Assembly: GCA_021014945.1 (NCBI GenBank)
Contig: MU266364.1
Coordinates: 62,001-126,000 of the forward strand
DNA length: 64,000 bases
Reading direction: 5' to 3'
Source of the DNA: Leucogyrophana mollusca
Taxonomy: Eukaryota; Basidiomycota; Agaricomycetes; Boletales
The notes under the pieces were generated by a model. The model saw only the letters and a program-made list of their open reading frames with translations. It made no database searches and was not told the origin of the DNA. A program made the position numbers and the translations under genes. Below are positions 11,234 through 23,448 of this stretch, one piece after another. Within the stretch, counting starts at the first letter, position 1. Each line of letters starts with the position of its first letter.

Positions 11234-12470
11234 ACAGAATACTCCGCACTTGTCGAATATGTGGGATGCTTGGGAAGACTAGCTGCCGAAGCTACTAAAC
11301 AGCTCGACCTTCGCCGTTCTCAGATACACTATTATCAGTTATTCAAAGAAGGCTTTTCAGCTAGAACTTGAATAAGCAGCACTTATGTATAGACCAACGA
11401 CATACTGGAGTCTTGGGCTCAAGGGAATCTGGCGGTGGGTGCTCAAACCAGCGCTCAGCAGGTTGTGCCTTGAATAATTCGGCGCAGGGCTTGAAGGTCT
11501 ATTCATAGGTACGTGCCGCACCAGTGGAGGTCAGAATATGTATGTTGCATAATTGTTCTTGAACGTGGCCTCAGTGATTGCCTCATAAACGATTCGGACT
11601 CATGCAAATCTTGGGTCGGTTCAAATGGTGAGCTGCGGGCCTGGATTTGTGACTATTGCAGGAATGATTGAGGGATAAGCAAAGAGGTTGAGAGTGTTCC
11701 TACATTGTGCACTCAAAGGCAAATCCCAGGACCAAAGTGGGACCGCCAGAAAACGGCGGGGGCGCCCGTATCGCGTATTGCCCCCTTGCGGGCACATTAA
11801 TTGTCGGTGATCTAAGCACGGGGTCGGTCGATGTTTTATGTCCGGACGTCCCCCGCCCGCGCTCCGGTTATCTGCCGACTTTGCTGGTACATATGTAAAA
11901 CCGATCAATGTTCAAGTTATCGTCCGCGGCCGGCATGGGATCATGCTAGCGAACATTGATCCATGATTCATTTTCTCGCATTTCAGACAGCCGCCGTGTT
12001 CAACACTCGACCGACTAACGGTACAGTTCATTCGAAGTACACACCCACATCAAGCTCCAAAATCATACACCCAAATCAACAATTCGTCGTCCACAGAGGG
12101 CCTCGTCGAGAGCGAACCCGGTGTTGTAATCCCGGGCGCCGACGAGGGGAGCTAACGTGAGGACATTCTCGGGGTGCGCTTCACAAGGCGGGTTGCTCTC
12201 CATCACAGAAGCCACATCTCCCGTCGATGGAACAGATGAATCGTTCGACGTAACAGACATGACTTGTCTGGTATCCGCATTTCGTCATGGTCACTTGTAT
12301 CCCCAGGCTACAGCCATGACGAACCATTTCACAGCAAGTATTTCCACCGAAATTAACAAGCGCGTCGAAAGATGGCCAACGAGTGTGGAGCCTTCTCTGC
12401 GCTCGGTGGGTGTCGAAGATGATTTGAGCGGATGTTTTCGACGACGATAAGGGGTGTTGAGGTATCACTA
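11234..12470. other. Gene-poor region
   Basis: Upstream flank of the biuret/allophanate gene and further noncoding-looking sequence. Open frames are short, overlap on both strands and lack recognisable motifs or coherent splicing. Confidence 0.5.
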
Positions 12471-13281
12471 TTAGACGGGCGAGGTGTTAAGGGCACTTCC
12501 ATTGGCGCGAAAACACTGTGACACAACTCCCTTCGACTGCACCAGAATCGTAGGTGTTCCAGACGGTTTTGCGGAGCAGCTAGTGGGCCATGGCGACCGG
12601 TGCGATCCGTAGTACGTGCAGAATTTCCAATTAGGGATCAGGGGTAGTGGCTGAGGGGGGTAAGCTTCGACAATGACACCATCGACATCCTTCACCCTCT
12701 GGATGATCGCGTGCGTCCTGGGCAAGAATGTCTGGAGGGCTCGAAGCGTGTCTTCAGGCCTGGAAAAGCGAGCTTCGACAGCCGGTAGGCTCAGATGTCC
12801 ATAACCCACGTGTTATTGTGAGAGTCCTCTTCGTCCTTTGTGTAATCAGTAGCGCCTGAGGTGAGATCCAGACCCACTATTCTGTAGACCTTTCTGCAAA
12901 CGGGTAAGAGGGCGGAACTGTTTTTCCATCATACGGGAATATGCCTCATGCACAGGGTTGATTGGGAGCAATGATAACAGCACCTCACACAAACATACTC
13001 TGTAAACCTGACGGTGCACGATAGATCAACAGCTCCTCAAAGTCCCCACCCGCAGTATTCAGGTCGTAGTAGCCGGTTCTGTTCTCCTCGCGACCACCTG
13101 TCGCCACGGGCAGCACGAGCCACCGGCCTAGCAGGAGGATAGAGCTGAACCAGTCGTAATAATGGCCGTCTGGCGCATCACTGGTGCCTAATCTGTCTGG
13201 GATTCTGAGCTCGCGTGCAGAGGGGACGAGGGATTCAGCATGAGCCGGCCAGTGTCGGGTTGCCTCTCCGTTCGTGGTCAA
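12471..13281 (-). pseudogene. Possible remnant of an unidentified gene
   Basis: Two minus-strand open segments look protein-like. The first, 13281-12999, includes R-W-L-V-L-P-V-A and Y-Y-D-L-N-T-A, which recalls the middle of mushroom F-box/propeller proteins. The second is 12809-12471. Between them, 12900-12785 reads V-Y-R-I-V-G-L-D-L-T-S-G in another phase. A GTATGT donor exists at 12998, but no acceptor joins the segments in frame and no start codon could be placed. It is either a decayed gene or one whose splicing I could not solve. No function is proposed. Confidence 0.25.
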
Positions 13282-16200
13282 CGTGGATCTCAGGTACGTG
13301 GTGGACTGCTAGTCGTATGAGCCTGGGCGACGCGACGGCGGGGTGGGTATGCGTTGACCCCGACGGCACGAGTCTGTACGGTGCGCAGGAAGAACCCTAA
13401 GATCTGATTTCAGGTTACAAGACGGAATTTGTCTGTAAGTACTTAGTATTCACAAAAGATGGAGAGGAACGACTATACCTGCTGGGGGCGGGCAAGGTCG
13501 ATAGCTTCGCGGTGTGGGAGGGGTATCGGCATGGGGTGGGTCAACGTGGTGGGTGGCGCTTGAGGTCGCGGGGCGGGACGGAATTGCGACAAGTGTAGTG
13601 AGCACGCGAAAGCACGAAATCCTAAATAGAAGGGTGGAGCAACATGATCAATGTCGATCGATAACTGTGCGTCACCGTATGATGATCTGTGATGATGTTG
13701 AGCAGTTGGATATAATATTACTGTGGTAGGGCTGGGGGTGGGAGTCCCAAGAATCTATTCATATAGTAGCAGCTGACACTCTCACCCGGGTCGGGGCTCC
13801 CCGTAGTGGGCTTTGGCAATGCAGCATGATTGGTGCACGTTCGTCTGGTGAAACCGAAAGTATGAGACGGCGGGCGAAATAGGATACCAGACTCGATAGT
13901 CCAGATTTCGGAGAAACGACAGCACGAGAAAACACAAAAGGGCTTAGAAATCCTACTTACTGTCGCCTTGCTCCACATGCTTGCACGAGGGCAATACAAC
14001 CCTATGTGAAAATCAGTAAATTTTTTTAAAACATGGCAATGGACTCGGGCTAACGGAACAGGTCCACTTTCCAGAGGATTTTGAGCCTCCCCTCTAATTC
14101 CTGGACGTGAAACCATACACGTCTCGCCGTGCATCGATATATATACCGGGTTGTTGGTATGTAACTCGACTTCGATCGGAATCCCATGAAACACTCCGGC
14201 GTCTTGGGGCGGCGGTCATTGACCACCTTCAGTAAGCGTTTCCAGGCGCAGAGCCAAAATCCGAGCCAAGGGGAAGAGCAAGATAGTCTAAAAATGAGAC
14301 ATTTCACAAGCGTTGGGGGAAGGTTGGCTAGCAGGTACTTGAATGTCGGGATGGTGTCTGCCCAAGGTGTGATACTATCTCGGAGACGCATGGGGGTGGG
14401 GGAAGCTCCGGCAGAGTACCAGTCATTGGATTCCTTTGTGAAGTGCGAGAGTGGGCGACACCAAATTGAAGAATGGTAACGGGTGGCGGGTGAGACATGG
14501 TTCGGTAGAAAAATCGTGAGGGGATGGGGCTGGCTCTGCAGCACGATAATTGCCACAGAGAGTTTAGGGAATAAAATACTGGGGCGAATTCACGGTCAAG
14601 GGTATTTCACGAAGACCACCGATAATTTTGCGGGGATGGCTTTGGTTGCAAGGGAAGGCAGCTGGCGAAGACCTGTGGCTGGAGGTTTATTGAGCGGAGT
14701 TGGTGGCCAGTAAATTGGTCCCTCCAGGGAAGACCACGAGCGCCGTCACAAACAAAGGGAGAGTTACAACCATTCGCCTTTCATTCCCTTGATCTTGCTG
14801 CTGGCAATGTCTGCCACCTACCTGAATATGGTGCCCTGGACGAGCACATAGAGCACCCAGTCGAACCGCGAAAGAATCCTCACTCACTGAAGGTCGCCGG
14901 CACTTTGGACGACGTTGACGGATTGTACTATTTGCTCTGGCATTCGTTCACAATCGGTCTACCTCGCACTTGGCTGGCTATTTCTTGAAGAATTGACCCC
15001 CATTATTGGGCTCGGAGACACTTTACAATCCAGCTGATCGGCTGGAGCATTCAGGCAACGGCGAAAAATCACAGTTCTTCGTTAACAACGGGGCTTGGGG
15101 TCGTCTTGATTTTTGCCGTTCCATGGTCACTGCAATCACGCAACCGTGTTTTTTTGCGAGTGGTTCGATTTGCCTCGCTGGTCGATACGCAGGCCCACCG
15201 GGTTGAAGGGGGGGAGGGGGAACTCACGTAGATCGAGAGGCGGATTATCACTCTCAAGGTGAGTGCATCGAAACACCTCAATATATTGTCTGCCATGCGG
15301 TCGGATGGCATATTGTTGGCCATCGTGCCTATTTTCTTTTTGGTGGGCTGTCCCCTCGTTGCCATTGGAGGGGGGTGCGGTCTTGAGGCAGCTACTGTGA
15401 TGATCTTGACTCACACAAATGCTGTTCTTGGATGTCTTGATGGGCTTGAAAGACACACTGAGCTGCACTCATGGATTCACAACGTGGTTGGGAACTTGCC
15501 TGGCGTGTGCGCCTGATGGCGGCTTAAGCGTGACGTGACCCGCCTTGTCCCGTCACGGTCACGTGCACGCTTGTCAACAGCACATAGCGTGCTGGAGCTT
15601 GGCTGAATGAAACGGATATCCGTAAGGGCGACAGTGGATAGGTGCCCTAGGTCAGGTGCTGGTTTTTAGGTGAATTGGTGGCGAGGGGGAAGTAGCGAGA
15701 CGGTCACGCCCCACGGGACCGTGAACGGTCAGAGAAGTGCTCTGAAGCTCGAGTGTTTTGTGGCGGCGTGGCCAATGAGCTCCCAAATACAGAACATGCA
15801 CTGATTCTCGGAGCTCGTTTCGCAGGGTGATCTCAAGGTCGTGCTCGCTGCGTTATATATTCGTTCTTGAAGCAGCCTGGGTGCAAGGATTGCGGACATG
15901 GAGATCATGACCCTCGGTTGTATATTTGGCCCTTTGGCTGGAACGACCAGACCTACAGCTCCGTACTGGCCTATCGAATAATGCGCCTGCCTGCAGGATG
16001 GACCAGAAATTCTCCTTGCTGCTCTGACGTGCCGAGTCGATGGAGATGTATATGAGTCTTGTCAGGACAGACAGGGAGGACGGCGACCTTGCGCCTAGAC
16101 ATTTGGTTTCGATCGAAAACGGAAGCAGAATTTACTTGTTTGGCTGCCAAATCCAGGGATGCTTCGTTCTCAGCCGCCCGACTGAAAGAAACCCGCTCAG

Positions 16201-16361
16201 ATGCCTCATTCGTTTCCCGGAATCCTGGGTTCTAGTGCACCTTTTTTCTCGGCTCTGCCATAACGTTTTTGTGGTATTTATCACTCATGCGTCGACTCCG
16301 TCCCCCAGACCCTCTCTTTCCCTCTTTCTCGTTCGTGCTTTGCTCTCACTTCAACCAGAAA
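13282..16361. other. Gene-poor region
   Basis: About 3 kb without a supportable gene. Minus-strand frames near 14050-14556 and 15136-15468 and plus-strand frames near 14186 and 15259 overlap one another and show no conserved motif. A minus-strand stretch around 15230-15340 is followed by a good donor (GTGAGT) but leads nowhere in frame. Purine/pyrimidine-skewed tracts occur (for example 15204-15230). Confidence 0.45.
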
Positions 16362-16881
16362 ATGCGCCTCCCAAGCTATCGTTCTTCATACCTGTTGAGG
16401 TACCACCCTTACCCTCGCTACGCGCCCAGCCAGCGTGAACAACTAATGGTAAGAGGTGAAGCGCGTAGTTCTGTTCTTTCCGAAGCTCACCTGCTTTAAA
16501 ACAGCAAACGATCGACGAACGGTATGATACCGACCAGGAGAACACGGCCTATGAGTCAAACGTTACTGGAATTCTCTGGGTGCGCTTTTTGGAACGCTTA
16601 TTTTCACCGTCGTTGTTAACAGATACTTCAGCCTGCTATCCAAGAACGCGACGAAGAGACGGCCAATCTGGAGGCGGCGCTTCATGCGGTCGAGAGCACT
16701 GAGGGCGAGCACCGACCGTTGAGGCGTCGCAGCATCTCAACCCTCATCATCGTATGTCCTCATTCACCGTCCCCTTCACCCTGCTGCCATTTTTGTGTTC
16801 ACTATGCACCTCTAACTGATCGGTGCTTTCCAGGACCTGGCCTTGTTGCTGGTGCAGAAGCTACTGCCTAAACGCCTGTGA
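16362..16881 (+). CDS. Small four-exon protein of unknown function
   Basis: Exons 16362-16448, 16505-16579, 16623-16751 and 16834-16881 encode 112 aa. Three introns (56, 43 and 82 nt) all have GT-AG borders and all fall in phase 0, which makes a chance arrangement unlikely. The N-terminus is basic and Tyr-rich (S-S-Y-L-L-R-Y-H-P-Y-P-R-Y). The middle is acidic and helical (E-R-D-E-E-T-A-N-L-E-A-A-L). The C-terminus is hydrophobic (T-L-I-I-D-L-A-L-L-L-V-Q-K-L-L-P-K) and could be a tail anchor or amphipathic helix. A C/T-rich leader precedes the ATG. I do not recognise the family. Confidence 0.6.
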
Positions 16882-17647
16882 TTCCAGCTTTTGTGCGTGT
16901 GGAAACTTCGCCGGCAATAGCGGTTACTGCGGCGTCGTCTAATCTATCGGTCGTCGTAGCTGTTCGTACGCTCGGTCGACTGGTGCGCGTAAGAAAGGGA
17001 ACAGTAACATTGTAGCACAACATAGCGACCTCCCTCAACAAAAAACCGCTTATGACCCTCTTCAACTTGTATATCACTATATCACGGGCCATCTTGGATA
17101 TGTTACATACGCATATAATATCACCTTTACCTGTGATGGCTTCATTTTCGACCTCTCGTTGTTGAGTGCTCTCGCTCCGCAACCATGAGTGAAGTCTTCC
17201 CCGACATCTTCAGCTAGTTGAAGGTCCTTGGTGGTGGATAATATTGCAAAGGCATGACATGCTCAGGGCCCGTCCGGAAGGTGGCTAGGTTGGCCACCGC
17301 ACTCACTCGTCAACTGAATGCTTTAAAGTGTCATGTAAATATAAAGCTGGCGGTTTCCTACGGGTATTCTGCGTCTAGGCACACAAGAACAGCATGTTCA
17401 TACTTACGATAAGGAGGCGTCAATTCCAGGACGGACAAGACGTATATGTTATCAAGCAGAAGTAAAGCACATCGCCTCGAAAGGCACGCCCGTGAAAGGG
17501 CTTCTCCAACGTCCGGGCTCGGAGTACAAGACTCGCGCACATCTTCGGGGGGTTCACGTCCATTCTTTGTCAGATTATTTTCACGTGAGCACGGGTTTGC
17601 ACGTCAAAGGGGAACGCCGACGGCGATGATATCAGCCAAAACATTCT
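16882..17647. other. Intergenic region between convergent genes
   Basis: 3' flanks of the small four-exon gene (+) and the antiporter gene (-). Nothing supportable was seen apart from a short minus-strand frame (17358-17540) downstream of the antiporter stop codon. Confidence 0.5.
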
Positions 17648-19651
17648 TCACGGCATCGGACCACCTGCGCCTGGCGAGAGATGGGCAAGGGGCATCTCGT
17701 GGGCTAGTCGAAACTTTTGCGAGCGAAGTCTGTACCATACAGAAATTAATGGGATGGAGAGGCCGTCTGCTTGGCTGTTGAGTGAGAGCACAGAAATGAT
17801 ATCAGGGATCGCGCTTACGGACTACGATCGATCCGAGGACGATAAAAGATACGATGGTCTGCAAGGTAGCAGCGAGAAACTCCGCCTGGTCGGTTGGGGG
17901 AATTTGGGGGACGGGCAGGCGTGTAATAGCCAGAGACGAGACAAACACTGCACTGACTCCCATCTGTAATGGTCAGTGCATAAATGACAATGTCTACGCA
18001 TGATGCATACATACCGGACCTGTAAAGATAAGAGTTAACGATGTTCTTTCTATCATCGCTCACACTTACCAAAGTGCCCCGCAAAAAGGCCATCCCGCCA
18101 CGTGTCAAGTTCCGGGACGAATTTGTAGAGGAGGAACAGCGGGGGTATACGCCTCAGAACAAGGATGGAAATCAGTAGTACCACCAGTCGTCCAGGTGTT
18201 ATTCCAAGAGTAGGTGATTCGTAAGAGCTGAAAGGAAGCCAGGCGCCGATGTATATAAAGCAGGCGCAGTTCAGGATGTAGTCTATGATGGTTGTGAATG
18301 TATCGCCCTCCGTGTGAGCTTTGAAGTCCCCGTCCCAAGAGATCGCGCAGCCTAAAGAGTATTCATTAGGGGGAAGTCCGACATCAATAGGCACGCACCT
18401 GCTGCGAAGGCGGCGAGAAGGTCGTCAGCGCCAACTGTACTTGTGACACCTATGGTAAAGACGGACAGGGCGAAAAATTGGGCAACGTAGGATTCACGAT
18501 CATTGAATCCTTGTCGGTGGGACACCTTCATCAATTTTGAGAAGATAACCCCTGGAGTCAATGGTCATCGTCCTTATCCTTCTATGGGGAGCAGCGCCTT
18601 CTTACCTAGGAGGGACCCTAGCACGGTACCCAGAATGACCTGGTCTGTTTGGTGTTTAGGTAAGACTCAATACACAAGTGATGTGTTGGTGGCGCACATA
18701 CATAACCATCCAACGAGGAACCATTTTCCAATTGCAACACTCGTCGACCTTTCAACGGTGAGATATATAGAAATAGTCAGGAACGGATACGCAAGACCAT
18801 CATTGGCCGCGGCTTCGGCGGACAGGATGTCCCGGATCTCCTCACGGACGTAAGCTTTGGAGAACGTCCCGCCTACCAGAGTGTTGATTCTGAGCTCATC
18901 ACTTTATCAAGAAATGTAACGCACGGGTGATAGCAGCGCATGTGACTGGATCGGTGGGCGTAAGGCATGCAGCGATACATAACGCGGAGATGAAGTTTAG
19001 GCTTGGAAACAAGCCGTATATAACCGCTAAGTCAAACCGTCAGCAATGGAGATAGATAATGTACCCAGGGATACTCACATGCCACGACAAACCAGCCAAT
19101 AGCCATAGTGGGGACAACCATAATCAGGAGGCCTTTGAGGTGTTCTTTCATGTACCTGCTGGGCAACTCGACACCAGCGGCAAAAAGCCCAATCCCGAGG
19201 ACCACCCTCATGACCTCGAGTGTGATCGTGTTCTCCGCTGAGCCCCAAGAGCGGGGGTCAAATATGCCAGCGACGTATGGACCCATCAGGACACCAAAGG
19301 CTGTCCCCAGGACAACTTCATTGATGTAAAACTATTAGTGTTCAAATAATCAAAACGAAAAAATCAAGGAAAAGTGAATGTGCAACGTTACCTTTTCTTT
19401 CAGTAATAGAGAGACAACGGAGAACTACAGGTCCATTAGCATGGAGCACGCGAGATGTTTCGAAAGAGAGACAATGTACCATGAGTCGAGCTACAAGAGT
19501 CTTCGGAGAAGGAAACGTACCAGCACTATAAAACCACCCAAGCATATGTACGCCAACCCTGGGTCTGAAACCTGGGGAAACAGTGAGTTTGGGTTAAGCG
19601 ACACTGCACGAGCAGACCACGGACATGCCATAGATCCAGATTTGAGTCCAT
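17648..19651 (-). CDS. Na+/H+ (cation/proton) antiporter, NHA1/SOD2 type
   Basis: Twelve exons: 19651-19625, 19571-19521, 19424-19392, 19331-19079, 19026-18925, 18872-18702, 18644-18606, 18551-18399, 18351-18070, 18019-18015, 17963-17819, 17766-17648; 459 aa. About 12 hydrophobic spans are present. Family signatures in order: G-P-Y-V-A-G-I-F-D-P-R-S-W-G, V-E-L-P-S-R-Y-M, T-P-T-D-P (Asp147), A-A-A-N-D-G-L-A-Y-P-F (Asn179-Asp180, the ion-binding ND pair of fungal plasma-membrane antiporters), F-I-Y-I-G-A-W-L-P-F, and F-A-G-H-F-G-P-M-G-V. Exon 10 is 5 nt and supplies two of the three bases of a Gly codon plus the Pro codon of G-P-M-G-V. The protein exports Na+/K+ in exchange for H+. It ends about 20 residues after H-G-L-S-I-P, so the long regulatory C-tail of yeast Nha1 is missing or lies in exons I did not find. 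Confidence 0.85.
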
Positions 19652-21231
19652 CCCCGAGAACTATCCGCGGCTATGGGCGAGTACTTTATATGCTATTGAA
19701 GTGGGGGCGGGTGTAGTGGAGTAGGAGGGGTTATGGGTGGGCACTCACCAAAGGGCAGCCGCATGCTTATACTTATGCTCTGTATAGCATCGTGGGGTTC
19801 TGTAAACGCCCATTTTACGCAATGATACTTGAGTCTCCCAATCGTCAGGCTTGGGTGTGACACTGAGGTCGCCATCGAGTGTCAGAAAAAGTTTGATAGG
19901 AAGAATGCACATGATTTGTGGAGCAAGTAAGGCCGCAGTAGCACGTAGGCCGATGGAGCTATTTGCCACTGAAAAATGAAAACGCATAAAGAGCTTGAGA
20001 GGGGCCGCATCACTGCTCAGGCTCCACCAAACAACAAGCCGGAGGGATGGACCACCATGAGCGAGAAGCGTGGCTGGGGCGAGGTGAGCAACGATTGCTC
20101 GGCAAGGTATCAGGCCATGTCTCCTACGTTGAACCTTCGACCTCTGAGCCACGGGTGCCCCAGAGAAGTACCAACCTGAGATAAAACCGATAACAACTTG
20201 CAGCACCAAGGTCATGCAAGGGTGGAACCTACTATACCGGGTGGCATAGGAAGAGTGGCAAACCTATAACAGTACGATAAGCGCTCAAAATTCAAAAAAG
20301 CCATACAGCCGTCAGTTGTGAACTTTGATGGAAATCCGGTTCTCAACATAGTACGTACGATAGTATGTATTTCCTTCCTCTTTGCGTTCATACTTACTTT
20401 TCCGGATATGGTAAGCCGGCAAGTCCCGGTTTTGCCCTCAGTCCGGCTGAGTGGTAGGTCGTTAGCTAGCCTATGCCATTTTACTGACCTTTTGTAAGAC
20501 CTAGCATTTCTTTACCAGACAAATTTAAATTGGACGTCAGATTGTAGAACGCCATGGCCTGAGCGACAGCCAAGTGACTCGCGTCGTATCATTCTGCTGA
20601 AACCCAGTATTTTGCGCGGCAAGCACCCTGTAAGCACCCCTTTTTTAGATTTTAACACGACCTTCCTGCCCTCGGTTTCTCAACCGTGACATTGTACACT
20701 GCCCACCATCACATCCAGTCAATCAGTACCCCTTCATCGTCACTGTTGTCATCGGACCCGTTGGATACAAGTCAGTCATATCCCAATCTTAATACTGTCG
20801 ACGAACTAAACCATACCTGCGGGGCACCCCCAACTGCACTTTAGCCACCGTAACCTCCCTCAGACACTCCAGTCTCTCAAGGCCTCAATATATCGCGGCA
20901 CTTCCACCACCACTTCTCACACGCCAAATCCCATATCGTCGAATATCATGCAAAGGTGAAGACATCAGTGGCATGCGCCAGGGTATGATAGTAACGAGGT
21001 TGTCATTCACCAAACCGTGTCCCCACCGAACCACACCTATCCCGCATTTCAGACATATAGCGTACTACAACATTAGATTTTTTCACACAGCTCAATTCTC
21101 TTGCCCCCGACTATCGTCGAGCACCCAATATCTACGATGAACACAGCGTCGACACAATATGCTTGCGTCGTCAGGCAGATTTATTTATTCTATCAAGCAG
21201 TACATAGCATGCCCTGTCCATGGTCCGTTGC
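19652..21231. other. Intergenic region
   Basis: Upstream region of the antiporter gene and 3' flank of the aldo-keto reductase gene. A 156-codon minus-strand frame (19745-20215) lacks motifs and a convincing context. Sequence from 20280 to 21150 is pyrimidine-rich and stop-dense in all frames. Confidence 0.5.
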
Positions 21232-22679
21232 TCAGCGCCAGTAAGTGGGCACGCTCCCATGAGCCTTCACAATTCTACACGCTTCGTCCAAGGCCTGCAC
21301 GACCGGCTCTGGCAGTGGTCCCTTCTCGGAATCCGCGCAATTCTGCTCCAATTGTGCCGCGCTGCTCGCACCCAGGATAATACCGTCTGAAGGGATCAAA
21401 GCAGAATGATGCTGGCACCATCGAAGCGCAATTTCAGTTAGCCGGAGACCATGTTGGTCCTGTGCGAAGCACAGATCGTCAGCGAGACAAGTCTCAAGGG
21501 TGTGAGGTGCTGTGTTCGTACCGCACTGCTCTTAAGAACTTCCAACGCCTTAAAGTAACCTTCCTTGAGGTAACGAGCGCGGTAGAAGGCACCTTGTGAA
21601 GTGCTGGGATCGAACCTGGTACCAGAAGGCACAGAGTCCTCTACGGAAGCGACCTTGCCTGCAAAAAGCCCGCCTCTGTTTCAAATGAGATGAGCCCTAC
21701 AGCAAACGCAATACGAGAAATGGAGACTAACGCCAGAGGATTGTAAATTACGAGACGAAGGCCTAATTTGCGACAACAGGGGAGAAGTTCAGTCTCCATC
21801 TCCCGCGTGATTGCGTTGTACATCCTATGAGTAATGTGTGGGTAGTAGCTCGGAGCAGTCGGGGGGATGGAGAACCAACACTTGATATATCTTGGGCTGA
21901 ATCCAGTTATTCGCTTTGCATATCCCAACAACCTCCGCGACCTGTGAACGAGAGCGGAAGTCGGTCATTACCCAGTCCTCAAGTATGGGGCGTTGGGCCG
22001 CGAACCACGCACCTCCCAAGCCGCGAAGTTACTTAACCCAAAGATCTCGCTGCAAATAAAACGTCATCATGTAGAAACAGGGGAAATCACGGTTTGTACT
22101 GACAACTTTCCCTCTTGGTAAAGCTTGTTGACCTCTCTTGCCGTGTCCTCGAAAGGGACGCTTCGGTCGGGTGCGTGCAAATAGAAGACGCGCACCTTAT
22201 CGCGCTTCAAAACTTGCAACGATGTGACGAAAGTCGATCGCAATGCCTCCGGAGAGTGGGCACCGGGATTTGTAGGGTAAACCCTACGAGAAAGCATTCG
22301 AGTCATGATGAGCGTGCAGACAACAGAATGGTGTATGGTGGACAGCAAACTCACTTCGTGTCGATTGTGGCATCGTTTAGCTCGAGCCTTGCAAGCATCT
22401 GAGGAACAGGCTTAGACTTGAACTGTAAGCTGGGAATGGCGGGTAATAGATCACCTCCTCCGTCGTCCCGCCCCCGTACGTCCGCGCTGTATCAAGTTCT
22501 GTGTGACCATGCTTGGTGAAAACGTTGACAATCTCTTGACACTCTTTCACTTCTGAGTTGCGGACACCATTATTCCCCGCGACTCCCATGGTCATGGTAC
22601 CCTAGGAACAACCTTTAGCAATACATTGAGCCACACTGAAAGCAAAACTTACGAAAAGAAGTGGGATCCGAGTCGACAT
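21232..22679 (-). CDS. Aldo-keto reductase, AKR7 (aflatoxin B1-aldehyde reductase) type
   Basis: Nine exons: 22679-22653, 22601-22455, 22398-22355, 22283-22104, 22049-22013, 21941-21880, 21824-21732, 21675-21522, 21459-21232; 323 aa. The catalytic tetrad is complete: Asp46 and Tyr51 (E-L-D-T-A-R-T-Y), Lys73 (I-D-T-K-V-Y-P) and His109 (F-Y-L-H-A-P-D-R). AKR7 signatures follow: F-G-L-S-N-F-A-A-W-E-V, M-Y-N-A-I-T-R, Y-N-P-L-A-G-G-L, and the NADPH-binding end G-I-I-L-G-A-S-S. These are cytosolic NADPH-dependent reductases of aldehydes and dialdehydes. The junction before M-Y-N-A-I-T-R (donor after 21880) gives Val where relatives have Gly, so that splice site may be misplaced by a base or two. 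Exons 4 and 7 use GTCAGT and GTTAGT donors. Confidence 0.9.
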
Positions 22680-23448
22680 GGCGAACAGCTATTGACGAAG
22701 ATGAGCGAGCAGGTTCCTATCATACGAGCACAACGAGTATTATAACGACTCGGGTTGACCTCGGGATTTGAGGTCAGCTGAGATTGGAGTAGTCTATTAT
22801 CCTGTCCCGTCTATCTCATGCGGGGGAAGAGATAGTATAAAAATATACCACCAGGTCTGTGTCGGATTGCTGCCCGTTGAGCCTAGCACAGGCCGTGACA
22901 CGACGTCCCTGATCAGTGTGGTGCGCCCAAAGGCCTCAACACTAGCGTTATGAAAGTGGTAATCCATGCTTCGCGAGTCTTTCAAGTGGGTGGTCGTGGC
23001 ACGGACCGGCATTCATGCAGTGCGCTTTGACCAAAGTCTGCGCGTCTGTTAGAAAGTGATACTAGAACGTCCCTGAGGTCGTTGGAAGACAGATCGTAGG
23101 AAACTATTTCTTGTCCACCCGATTGAACCGAATCCAGAGTGGCCGAAGATAGTGGTTCGGCCCCGGCGGCTCCGCCCGATCTTCCCGATTTTAGGAAACG
23201 TTGACGGCGAGAACCATTTCACGCTCGCAACGCTCATGATGTACTTACCCTTCACCATTGGAATGTACTCAAATGTGACAGATATGTCCATGGAATATAA
23301 CTCGATCAGGTTATACCTGCAAACCTGGGTCGCGTTTCAGCGACGACGGAAGGCATGCACCATCAAATGCTCGGCGACTCACCCATGTCATGTAGTCTCA
23401 TCGTGTTCAAGATATGCATACTCCACGAGTCCATCCTCAATGCTCAGT
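22680..23448. other. Intergenic region
   Basis: Upstream of the aldo-keto reductase gene and downstream of the small cysteine-rich gene, both on the minus strand. No supportable feature was seen. Confidence 0.55.

Noticed and set aside
14050..14556. 168-codon minus-strand frame
   Set aside because: No start context, splice partner or motif; overlapped by other frames on both strands.
19745..20215. 156-codon minus-strand frame upstream of the antiporter
   Set aside because: It begins hydrophobic but otherwise looks random, with no motif or intron support.
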